Positions 25,891 to 33,260 of a DNA stretch of 64,000 nucleotides are shown piece by piece (positions within the stretch are counted from its first letter, which is position 1; each line of letters opens with the position of its first letter). The translations under genes were made by a program, and so were the position numbers. This DNA is from an uncultured Schlesneria sp. (GTDB lineage Bacteria; Planctomycetota; Planctomycetia; Planctomycetales; Planctomycetaceae). A model generated the notes under the pieces. That model made no database searches and was not told the origin of the DNA. It was given only the letters and a program-made list of their open reading frames with translations. The stretch is taken from positions 1-64,000 of the forward strand of contig CAIMFH010000085.1 in assembly GCA_903840265.1 (NCBI GenBank), read 5' to 3'.

Positions 25891-25921
25891 ATAGTCATCT
25901 CTGCGCACTGATTGGTGCAGA

Positions 25922-25949
25922 AGCGCAAACCCAGATGAGGGTTTGTGCT
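25922..25949. repeat. 11-bp hairpin AGCGCAAACCC
   Basis: AGCGCAAACCC (25922-25932) pairs with GGGTTTGTGCT (25939-25949), one G-T pair, around the loop AGATGA. No T-run follows on the plus strand. It may be a backup terminator or a protein-binding site. Confidence 0.55.
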
Positions 25950-26071
25950 ATCTGTTGGAATCATAACTAAGATCAATTCCATCGCCGAAAGCCCACGCTG
26001 CTGCCCCGCTAAACCGGCGTTTGATAGTCTACTGTTACGGCACTCCTTATCGCTCACTCGGAAATGCCCCA

Positions 26072-26377
26072 ATGCTTGCGATTGCTGATGACCTTAAAAA
26101 GCGACCGTCACGAACGAGTTTCTACAAAGCGTTCGCTTTTATGTTCATCGGTGCCTGGTTGCTGCACGAGGCGACTGCATTCGGTGTTCTTTTGAGCGAC
26201 GAGAATGCTTGGATCTATTTCCCCCTATGCTTGATGATTATGTGGATTGCGGAATTGATTCATGTTCCGCAGCTCTTCTGGGGGGCTCTGTTTTTTGTGT
26301 TCCCGCTGGGCGGACTCTATCTGTTTATCAACGGCTGCGTGATAATCATTCGCTCACTGGCGGTCCGCCGATCATGA
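26072..26377 (+). CDS. Small membrane protein, unknown
   Basis: 101 residues from the ATG at 26072 (an in-frame TTG at 26021 is possible but less likely). Two to three hydrophobic helices: AFMFIGAWLLHEATAFGVLL, FPLCLMIMWIAELIHV and ALFFVFPLGGLYLFING. It ends with a basic tail. I recognise no family, and no ribosome-binding site is obvious. Codon use is less GC-rich than that of its neighbours, which may mean recent arrival or simply a short gene. Confidence 0.5.
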   Translation: MLAIADDLKKRPSRTSFYKAFAFMFIGAWLLHEATAFGVLLSDENAWIYFPLCLMIMWIAELIHVPQLFWGALFFVFPLGGLYLFINGCVIIIRSLAVRRS

Positions 26378-26503
26378 CGCCTTCGCACCTATTCCATCGA
26401 CACCGTTGCCGGCAGTACTGAAACGCGGAGGCACGAAGGGCACAGAGAAGACATCTCTTTAAAATTCGCATCCAAGATTGTCTGGAAGGGTGACTGAAGC
26501 AAG

Positions 26504-27466
26504 ATGACCAATACTCGAGTCCGAAATCGAGGTGTCTTGCTGATCGTGGCCATCGGCTTGGCATTCGCCGCCCGAATGTGGTTGCTGGGCAGTCAGAGCG
26601 ATGCCCCCGATGATCCGATTCCACTGAAATTGACGGCCGACTTTGATCCGATTGTGGCACAGGCCACTCAAATCCGGCCCATGCATGAAACGAAGCGGCC
26701 GAACCAGTCTGGCGACTGGTTGGAACGTTCTCCCGAAGGAGGGCAGACGTTCGCTCAATTTGTGCATCTGCATCAATTCAAGGCCGCGCATCCCGAATTG
26801 ACAGGGATCGATATTCAGCCGCTGGGAGAATTCGATCAGACACAGCAGAAGCTGGTCGAACGGACGGCGGAGTTTATGGAGTTGTTCTTCGGAACGAAGG
26901 CGAAGATCCTCGAAGCCAAACCTCTGGGCGAGATCCCGGAGTCAGCACAGCGGATGCGGAATGAGGCGCCGCAAGTGCTGACCACGTGGATTATGGACGA
27001 CATCCTGATGCCACAGCGCCGCCCCGATGCGTTGGCCACGATCGCGCTCGTGACGTGCGATCTATGGCCGGGTGATCTGAACTGGGTGTTCGGGCAAGCC
27101 CGGCTGACCGAACGGGTCGGCTTGTGGTCACTGCATCGCAACGGAGATCCTCACGCCGATCAGGCCGCGTTCCGACTCTGCCTGCGCCGAACACTGAAGA
27201 CCGCCGTACACGAGACGGGACATATGCTCGGCATTCCGCATTGTGCGGCGTATGAGTGTTGCATGAATGGATCACGCAGTCGCGAAGAGAACGATCGGCA
27301 GCCGTTGGAGTTTTGTCCGGAATGCCAGCCCAAGATCTGGTGGTATTGCGGAGCAGAGCCGATTCAGCGGTGCCAGGCGCTGGAGGAGTTTTGCGAACGC
27401 GAAGGGTTGATGGAAGAGGCCAAGCAGTTCCGCAAGGAGTGGGACGCGTTAAAGAGTAAGCCATAA
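26504..27466 (+). CDS. Archaemetzincin-like zinc metallopeptidase, membrane-anchored
   Basis: 320 residues. The zinc motif HETGHMLGIPHC begins at residue 236, followed by YECCMNGS and a CPEC pair; this fits the archaemetzincin consensus HExxHxxGx(2-3)(H)C...C.M...CxxC (protease family M54). An N-terminal hydrophobic segment (GVLLIVAIGLAFAARMWLL, about 10-28) makes it membrane-anchored or secreted, whereas most known members are soluble. The substrate is unknown. It stands alone on the plus strand. The assignment rests on the complete metal and cysteine pattern. Confidence 0.85.
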   Translation: MTNTRVRNRGVLLIVAIGLAFAARMWLLGSQSDAPDDPIPLKLTADFDPIVAQATQIRPMHETKRPNQSGDWLERSPEGGQTFAQFVHLHQFKAAHPELTGIDIQPLGEFDQTQQKLVERTAEFMELFFGTKAKILEAKPLGEIPESAQRMRNEAPQVLTTWIMDDILMPQRRPDALATIALVTCDLWPGDLNWVFGQARLTERVGLWSLHRNGDPHADQAAFRLCLRRTLKTAVHETGHMLGIPHCAAYECCMNGSRSREENDRQPLEFCPECQPKIWWYCGAEPIQRCQALEEFCEREGLMEEAKQFRKEWDALKSKP

Positions 27467-27488
27467 GGCCTAACGTTGCCGCTTTGAC

Positions 27489-27600
27489 GTGGCGGCGTAT
27501 TCAACGCAAAGGCGCGAAGGCGCAGAGACGCAAAGAGAAGACAGGACGAAGCATTTCACAAAATTCCTCTTGGTGCCTTTGCCTTGAATCCGTCTCCATG
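27489..27600. repeat. CAAAGGCGC dispersed repeat
   Basis: After the archaemetzincin stop: ACGCAAAGGCGCGAAGGCGC, AGAGACGCAAAGAG, and about 50 bases later GGTGCCTTTGCCTTGAATCC in opposite sense. It is the same dispersed family as at 23352 and 28176. It fills the gap between convergent genes and may act as a bidirectional 3'-end structure. Confidence 0.55.
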
Positions 27601-27619
27601 CAAAAGCGAGATTCAGTTG

Positions 27620-28048
27620 TCACGTCGACTCAATCGGCGTCAATTCTCCCTCTTCGTTTTCCACGAGGCGACCTATTGTGGGGTCCCATTTCAACTGCTC
27701 ACGGTGTAACTCCCACCAGTTCCGCCAATGCGCCGCTGACTCCTTGCGAAGGATTCCATATCGGTTTCCTGAAGCGACGGCCAACTGAGTACACGCAAGA
27801 ATTTCATTAAACCGACTTTTGCCCGACAGCGACTCTGAGATGGCGCTGCGCCAATTGCGATCTCCAATTCTTGATTCGGCCAGCCATGACATATACTTAT
27901 AGGATATCGCCACGATACCTACGATCGAGGACACTCCGGCGAGGCCCGCGGACAGCATGGGCTTTTCGGCCAGTGCAAACACGATTATGAATACGGCTGT
28001 CGTCACAATCGACCAAGCGATGCTTATCGCGACACGTATTCGGTTCAT
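27620..28048 (-). CDS. Two-helix membrane protein, unknown
   Basis: 142 residues with two membrane helices at the N-terminus (VAISIAWSIVTTAVFIIVFAL, GLAGVSSIVGIVAISYKYM) and a soluble C-terminal domain rich in Trp and Glu (HWRNWWELHREQLKWD). The layout resembles SLATT-type small effectors, but I cannot assign it to one. The start is an ATG at 28048. It is between two dispersed repeats and convergent with the archaemetzincin gene. Confidence 0.55.
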   Translation of the reverse strand: MNRIRVAISIAWSIVTTAVFIIVFALAEKPMLSAGLAGVSSIVGIVAISYKYMSWLAESRIGDRNWRSAISESLSGKSRFNEILACTQLAVASGNRYGILRKESAAHWRNWWELHREQLKWDPTIGRLVENEEGELTPIEST

Positions 28049-28123
28049 CGCGCGTCTCCATTGATGCCGGTCAGCATCTGCTTCCTGTTTACGTATCGCC
28101 TAGATGTTTGGATCAACGTAAAT

Positions 28124-28222
28124 CCACAAAGTCACGGAGAAGAAGAAAATCGATATCCCTCTCATTGACCCGATTCTTCCTTTGCGCACCTGCGCCTTTG
28201 CGACTTTGCGCTGAATTCGCAT
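28124..28222. repeat. CTTTGCG dispersed repeat
   Basis: CACAAAGTCACGGAGAAG on the left and CTTTGCGCACCTGCGCCTTT, GCGACTTTGCGCTGAATTCG on the right form another copy of the CAAAG/CTTTG family, in the gap upstream of the 28048 gene and after the lexA-like stop. Confidence 0.55.
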
Positions 28223-28243
28223 CCACGTGAAAGCGAGATCGAA

Positions 28244-28879
28244 TTAGAACTGCCGGATCACACCGACGACTAGGCCGATGATCGTGGTTTTGGCGGTGAA
28301 GGTGGGGGGCTTGCTGCGGTTGATGGCTTCGAAGCGGATTCGGCGGGCTTCGCGGTAGTAGCGTTTGACGATCGAATGACCGTCGGCGTCGATTGCGAGG
28401 ACCAGATCGCCGTCGCGGCAATCGGATTGGCGGCGGATGACTAAGTAGTCTCCCTCGGCGATGGAATCGTCCTGCAAGCCATGCCCGACGACGCGTAAGC
28501 AGCTATGGGCGGGTGAGGCGAAGAGGCTTGCGAATTCCAGTCGCGTGTAGGGCTCGGGAAGCAATTCGACTGGCTGCCCAATGACGAGTTGACCGATCAA
28601 AGGGAGGGCTGCTTGCGGCTGCGGGGCGTCGGTAAGCTGAATCGATCGAGAGACCGAGGCCTCGCGCGAGATCAAGCCTTTCTTCTCCAAGGCCTGCAAA
28701 TGGCAGGTGACTCCATTTGGCGAAGTGATGCCAAAATGGAGGCCGATTTCGCGGACGGAGGGACCATACCCGCGCGACACGATGACTTCGCGCAGGTATT
28801 CGTAGATCTCACGCTGTCGCGCCGTGACGACCGGTTGCTTCGGTTTGTTGTCCGACATGGCAACGGCCTTCTTTGCCAT
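28244..28879 (-). CDS. LexA-family repressor lacking the catalytic serine
   Basis: 211 residues from the ATG at 28879. The winged-helix DNA-binding domain is intact (TARQREIYEYL, GYGPSVREIG, HLQALEKKGLI). The C-terminal S24 domain is recognisable, but where LexA has GDSM it reads GHGL: Gly134 replaces the catalytic serine and Leu135 the methionine. The cleavage bond Ala-Gly is Ile100-Gly101. The general-base lysine is kept (Lys172 in IVKRYY), with spacing as in LexA. Self-cleavage should therefore be lost, so it is more likely a constitutive or differently controlled repressor than the SOS switch. Confidence 0.88.
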   Translation of the reverse strand: MAKKAVAMSDNKPKQPVVTARQREIYEYLREVIVSRGYGPSVREIGLHFGITSPNGVTCHLQALEKKGLISREASVSRSIQLTDAPQPQAALPLIGQLVIGQPVELLPEPYTRLEFASLFASPAHSCLRVVGHGLQDDSIAEGDYLVIRRQSDCRDGDLVLAIDADGHSIVKRYYREARRIRFEAINRSKPPTFTAKTTIIGLVVGVIRQF

Positions 28880-28901
28880 CGATGACCTGTCCTTGGTGCG
28901 T

Positions 28902-28990
28902 GTCGCACTTACGTGTCGCGTTGAAACATGGGTCAGACTAAGCGGTTTTTTGCTCGCGGGACGCCACAGTGTGGTGGGATGCGTTCTCAG
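28902..28990 (-). repeat. About 88-bp dispersed repeat, copy 1
   Basis: Shares most bases with the reverse complement of 33122-33208: GTCGCACTTaCGTGTCGCG, TTGAAACATGGGTcAGAC, then GCTCGCGGGACGCCACAGT and GTGGGATGCG, where lower case marks differences. It lies directly upstream of the lexA-like gene, where its promoter must be. Confidence 0.75.
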
Positions 28991-29010
28991 GAGACTGATC
29001 AAAAACAACA

Positions 29011-29039
29011 ACGCCGGCAGCGATGATCAGTGCCGGCGT
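29011..29039 (-). terminator. Rho-independent terminator of the thioredoxin-like gene
   Basis: ACGCCGGCA (29011-29019) and TGCCGGCGT (29031-29039) form a perfect 9-bp stem. On the minus strand it is followed by TGTTGTTTTTG. It lies 31 bases after the stop of the gene ending at 29071 and upstream of the lexA-like gene. Confidence 0.8.
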
Positions 29040-29070
29040 CGCTAAGGACTCGAATTGTTCCTTTAGATTC

Positions 29071-30549
29071 TCATTTCGTTGCGCTGGCTGGTTTGACGGC
29101 GTTCTTGAGGAACGGCAGGTAGACTTCGCGCAAACGGGGTTCCAGATGATCCGCGTCTAGTGTCGTATCGGTTACGACGCCGGTGGGGTCCACGAGCCAG
29201 ATTGTGGGAAGCGTGTTGATTCCGTAGTGAACGGCTAATGGTGAATTCCAGCCTCGCAGAGCTCGGTTTGGTGAGAAGATCTGCGGCCAGGTCAGGCTCG
29301 ACTTCTCCAGGAACGCTTCCACGGCGGTTTCGTCGGCATCCAGGTTTACACCGACAACGGTCGCATACTTTTCATACTTCTTCATCGTGGCCGTCAGTTT
29401 CGGCAGTTGCTCGATGAACGGCCGAGCATGCGTCGCCCAGAACACGACGACCACCATCTTGCCTCGCAGGGATTCGATGTTCAGATCGTCGCCGTCCATT
29501 GTCGGGCCGGCCAACTCCAGGACCTTTCCCTTAAGTTGCAGTCGACGTGCGACACCCTGAGCCTGCTGGGCTTGTGGCGTGTCTTTGAACTTTGTGACCA
29601 GCAGCGAGTAGCAGCTTTTGGCGTCTTCCAATTGGCCAGCCAGTTCACAAGTTCTGGCGGCGGCGGCGAGCAACGTGACTGATCGCGCCTGCTCCTCGGG
29701 AAACCGGTTGGCAAACAAGAGGGTATGCTTGGCGAATTCCTGGATCCATTTTGGCTGAGTCTGACCGTAACGCAGGGCATTCGCATGGGTCAAATTGACC
29801 AGAGTCAACTGTGCTTCAACAGCCGAGGCAGACTGTGGCTTGCGTTCGTAGAAGACCTTCGCCGCGTCATAGACGGCATCAATGCTGGCGGTGTCACCTT
29901 GCAGTGCCAGTTGCAGTCGAGCGTCCAGCAGGTAGTGAACAGCGGCATCGAATTCTCCTTCCTGCTCGGGCTTCTTCGCGGTCGCGGCAATGCAGGATTC
30001 GGCCAGCTTGATGATTTGCAGGTTGCGTTCTTTGCGAACAGACTTCGACCGTTCGAACTGCGCTTTCAGCTCCTGTTCTTCTTCGGCGGTTAACGGCTTT
30101 TCGTCGAGATCGAGGTCTTCGTCTTCCATCAGTTCAGCCGGCTTGCCATCAGCCAGCAGGGCGGGTTTCTCTTGTTTCGGTTCATCACCGGGGAGCGGCA
30201 TGACTTTGACGCGTTGGATTTCGAGCAGCAGCCATTCAGGCGAACCTTTCTCGGGCTCCTTCGCGACAGCCTGCGCTTTCGCAGTTCCGGTGGGCGCTGC
30301 TTTAGTGGCCGGAGTTCCTTTGGTGGCCGCGGGACTACCTGCTGCTGCGGCCGGATTCGTCGGCTTGGCGGCAGGCTTCAGCCCCGGAATGGCCAGAGTA
30401 GGCAAACCGTCTGAAGACTCTTCCTCAGTGTTCGAAGCCGTATCATTCTGGGCGACTTGCGTCGAGCCATTCGAGCCGCCGCAGCCGCAGAACATCATGA
30501 CCACGCAGCAGACGGCTGCTGAACCCCACCAGCGACTGACAGACATCAT
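29071..30549 (-). CDS. Thioredoxin-fold lipoprotein without active-site cysteines
   Basis: 492 residues from the ATG at 30549 (GGAGAGG upstream). The N-terminus is a lipoprotein-like signal ending FCGCGGS. Residues 30-115 are low-complexity (Ala/Pro/Thr), 150-340 are helical and TPR-like, and 345-490 form an AhpC/TSA-TlpA-type thioredoxin domain (MVVVVFWATHARPF, VGVNLDADE, INTLPTIWLVDPTG). TlpA has WCxPC where this has THARPF, so both redox cysteines are gone; cis-proline TLP remains. It should be a binding or scaffold protein, not an oxidoreductase. Periplasmic side is likely. Confidence 0.8.
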   Translation of the reverse strand: MMSVSRWWGSAAVCCVVMMFCGCGGSNGSTQVAQNDTASNTEEESSDGLPTLAIPGLKPAAKPTNPAAAAGSPAATKGTPATKAAPTGTAKAQAVAKEPEKGSPEWLLLEIQRVKVMPLPGDEPKQEKPALLADGKPAELMEDEDLDLDEKPLTAEEEQELKAQFERSKSVRKERNLQIIKLAESCIAATAKKPEQEGEFDAAVHYLLDARLQLALQGDTASIDAVYDAAKVFYERKPQSASAVEAQLTLVNLTHANALRYGQTQPKWIQEFAKHTLLFANRFPEEQARSVTLLAAAARTCELAGQLEDAKSCYSLLVTKFKDTPQAQQAQGVARRLQLKGKVLELAGPTMDGDDLNIESLRGKMVVVVFWATHARPFIEQLPKLTATMKKYEKYATVVGVNLDADETAVEAFLEKSSLTWPQIFSPNRALRGWNSPLAVHYGINTLPTIWLVDPTGVVTDTTLDADHLEPRLREVYLPFLKNAVKPASATK

Positions 30550-30835
30550 AACCTCTCCATCCATTGAGAGTTATTACCAAGTCATTCCCGACTGTTCCGG
30601 CTAGCCCAGCCATTCGGAGGGATCAGTCTTGAACGACGAATTCGGCCCGCGTACGCACCTTAGCGGCACCTTCGAACCTTACGCTGAGCGTTTTACGAGA
30701 AAGCCGCCCCATGGGGCAATAGGAAGTCGGCAAAACTTGCCGCTTGAATCGAAGCGAAAGACAAGAGGAAAGGGACGAGATGAAAGTAACGAGGGAAGAG
30801 AAGTAATCAGCGGTCAACAAAAGTTGACGCTTTTC
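30550..30835. other. Gap upstream of the thioredoxin-like gene
   Basis: 286 bases between two minus-strand genes. Only short inverted stretches are visible (GGTCAACAAAAGTTGACG at 30813-30830 has GTCAAC/GTTGAC arms). No gene is supported. Confidence 0.4.
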
Positions 30836-32170
30836 TCACGTGGGCCGCGACTTCACGCCGGGATTGGCTCCCTTACCCCAGCGCGTTTCGTGCTGGATCT
30901 GTTTGCGATGGGTATGCACCCCGACCATCAGTAGGTCAAACACGCGCGAGAACTCGAGCAGTGATTTCGACAGGCGTTTTTTCGCGAGGAAGTCCGCGGC
31001 CTTGCGATATGATTCTTCCAGGGATTTCCAATCGATCGCCCAGTTCTCATCTGTCGCCGCACGCTGTAACTCGCCTTCCATGCGAGCCAGGTACTGCAGG
31101 AACTCTTCGGTGACTCGGGCGGAGGCTGTTCGATACGGACGCCAGGCAATGGTTGATCGCGGATCATGAACACGTGGCGTTTCGACGGGGGCTTTTCGTC
31201 GGCGACTCATCACCGCCCACCCGACGAGACCGAGCGCCGAGGCGATCATCAGGCCCGCGCCGGCCGGTCGTTGGAGCGGATTGAGGCTGACCAAACCCAG
31301 CCCCGTCAGAAACAGGATGGCGATCACGCAGATGGCGATGAAACCCCACCATCCGGTTTCGCCCGTTTCACGCGTGACGATGACAGGATCACTGTTCTGA
31401 GCTCCTTCGGGAATGTCACCGGCACGGATCACGATCACGGTGGTGTTGTCGTGACCACCGCGAAGATTTGCCAGATGCACGAGCAGTCGCGATGCCTCAG
31501 TCGCCGGCAGTTCGCCGGCAATCATCCCGATTTCAGAATCGCTGAGGAGCCCGCACAGTCCATCGGAGCAGAGGACGAAGGTATCTCCGGGAAGCACGGG
31601 GAACGGTCCTTCCATATCGACTTGAACCGTCTGTTCGGGGCCCAGCGATCTGGTAATGACGTTCCTCGGACACATCCGTTCCGCATCGCGCGGATGAACT
31701 TTGCGCTGCTGAATCAGTTCCCACACCAGGCTGTGGTCGCACGACAATTGATCAATCAGCCGATTACGAACGCGATAGACTCGGCTGTCGCCCACATGCC
31801 CGACGATGGCTCCCTGTGGACACAGCAGCAGCGAAGTGCAGGTGGTCCCCATCCGCAGAAACTCTTTGTTCTGCATACCACGATCATAAATCGCCGCGTT
31901 AGCCGCTTCGATCGCGGCCCAGAGGGCGTCTTTGGCATTCAGTTGGCGCAGCTTGTCGAAGGCATGGGGAATGGTATCGACGGCAATTTTGCTGGCCAGT
32001 TCGCCCACGGCGTGGCCACCCATCCCATCGGCCACGACAAACAGGTGCCCTCGCTGCTGCCAGGTTTCTGCATCTGGCGCGAGCTGTACGACGCACGCAT
32101 CCTGATTGTTCTGTCGTCGGAATCCGACGTCAGTCAGCGCGGCGTAACGAACCTGTTGTTCCCAGAACAT
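30836..32170 (-). CDS. PP2C-family (PPM) protein phosphatase with membrane helices
   Basis: 444 residues. The N-terminal 250 are a Stp1/PrpC-type phosphatase: VADGMGGHAVGE and GDSRVYRVRN, LCSDGL, and GGHDNTTV, which supply the metal-binding aspartates (D in ADGMGG, D in SDGL, D in GGHDN). It removes phosphate from Ser/Thr and opposes Hanks-type kinases, which planctomycetes have in number. Two hydrophobic helices (about 275-325) and a cytoplasmic helical tail follow, so it is membrane-anchored. No kinase gene is in the window. Confidence 0.92.
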   Translation of the reverse strand: MFWEQQVRYAALTDVGFRRQNNQDACVVQLAPDAETWQQRGHLFVVADGMGGHAVGELASKIAVDTIPHAFDKLRQLNAKDALWAAIEAANAAIYDRGMQNKEFLRMGTTCTSLLLCPQGAIVGHVGDSRVYRVRNRLIDQLSCDHSLVWELIQQRKVHPRDAERMCPRNVITRSLGPEQTVQVDMEGPFPVLPGDTFVLCSDGLCGLLSDSEIGMIAGELPATEASRLLVHLANLRGGHDNTTVIVIRAGDIPEGAQNSDPVIVTRETGETGWWGFIAICVIAILFLTGLGLVSLNPLQRPAGAGLMIASALGLVGWAVMSRRRKAPVETPRVHDPRSTIAWRPYRTASARVTEEFLQYLARMEGELQRAATDENWAIDWKSLEESYRKAADFLAKKRLSKSLLEFSRVFDLLMVGVHTHRKQIQHETRWGKGANPGVKSRPT

Positions 32171-32656
32171 ACGATCTCTTCATCTACGCGGCGCGTAGAT
32201 CCCTGCCTCAACGACCCAGTGCAATCATCACGTTGTGAATTACCGTTCCCAGCAGCGTTGCTTACATACTGAAACGAATTTCAGAGGTGACCCGCAACGC
32301 TGGCCACCCGAAAGATAGCATACCGGCTCGATTATGTCGCTGGCGGTCTCGGCCCAGCCGGATGATCTTATCGCGCATCTTCAATCTACGGAAAGACCTG
32401 CTTCATGGCGATTTCATCTTTTCGAGATCAAGCCTTCATAGACGAGATCCTGGCGGTCAAACACGGCTCTCATTGACCGGTTGACTGCCCGATTGGCGGC
32501 CTGATGGACTCGAAATTGGCCGCAAAACCGGCCTAGGCTCACTTTCGGCCGAACACTAGAATCCCGCTTCGTTTTTGAGAACGCCAGCCCCGCTTGCGCT
32601 CAATCCTGACAGCGAAGTTGAGATCAACGACTTTGACCACGAATGTCGCACCCCTG
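32171..32656. other. Gap between the divergent phosphatase and PEGA genes
   Basis: 486 bases. A hairpin TCTACGC-GGC-GCGTAGA lies at 32182-32198, just upstream of the phosphatase start, and GGCCG-CAAAA-CCGGCC near 32518-32533. Promoters for both directions should be here; I could not choose them. A frame opening at 32594 overlaps but adds no recognisable sequence. Confidence 0.45.
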
Positions 32657-33103
32657 ATGCAGGCTCGGAATCCGGAAAACGTCCGGATCGTCCGCAGGTC
32701 TCGTCGTTGGTGTCTGGCCGGGTTGTGTTTGTTGACTTTGAGCCCCCTCGGCTGTGTCAGCCGCCGGTTGATGGTGCAGTCGAATCCGCCTGGCGCGATG
32801 GTGCTGGTCGAAGGACGCGAAATCGGTTACACGCCGACCGCGGTCGACTTCACCTACTATGGGACGCGGGAAATCACGCTGATCAAGGACGGCTACGAAA
32901 CATCGACTCAGCTCGTTCCAGTCCGCGCCCCCTGGTATCAGTGGCCCGGCGTCGACTTCTTCTCGGACAATTTGTTGCCATTCCGAGTCACCGATCGACG
33001 GACCGCCGCATTCGATCTGCAGCCGAAGCAGATGGTTCCCACCCAGGAACTGCTCAATCGCGGTCAAGAGCTTCGCAACCAGGCTCGGATTCCCGGACAG
33101 TAG
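32657..33103 (+). CDS. PEGA-domain lipoprotein
   Basis: 148 residues from the ATG at 32657. A basic stretch and a hydrophobic run (CLAGLCLLTLSPLGC) make a lipoprotein signal with lipobox cysteine near residue 33. The PEGA fold follows: SNPPGAMVLVEGREIGYTP, TLIKDGYE. PEGA domains are beta-sandwiches found in surface proteins. Planctomycete PEGA lipoproteins of this size are common and uncharacterised. The start could also be upstream (32594), but that would put a long charged tail before the signal. Confidence 0.75.
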   Translation: MQARNPENVRIVRRSRRWCLAGLCLLTLSPLGCVSRRLMVQSNPPGAMVLVEGREIGYTPTAVDFTYYGTREITLIKDGYETSTQLVPVRAPWYQWPGVDFFSDNLLPFRVTDRRTAAFDLQPKQMVPTQELLNRGQELRNQARIPGQ

Positions 33104-33121
33104 TCAGATCGCAAGATGCAT

Positions 33122-33208
33122 TCGAGCGCATCCCACCTGACTGTGGCGTCCCGCGAGCGAAAATCCCCTGTGTCTAACCCATGTTTCAACGCGACACGGA
33201 AGTGCGAC
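33122..33208 (+). repeat. About 88-bp dispersed repeat, copy 2 (inverted)
   Basis: Inverted relative to copy 1 at 28902-28990. Read 5' to 3' here: CGCATCCCACCTGACTGTGG, CGTCCCGCGAGCGAAAATCC, TGTCTAACCCATGTTTCAAC, GCGACACGGAAGTGCGAC. It lies after the PEGA gene and before the stop of the mlaD-like gene. Confidence 0.75.
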
Positions 33209-33260
33209 CCGCATTAGCCGCGACAGTCCCATGGACTTCGGCTCGAGACGACAGCACGCT

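Noticed and set aside
31166-32272. 368-codon frame opposite the PP2C gene
   Set aside because: Antisense shadow; the PP2C metal motifs are on the other strand.
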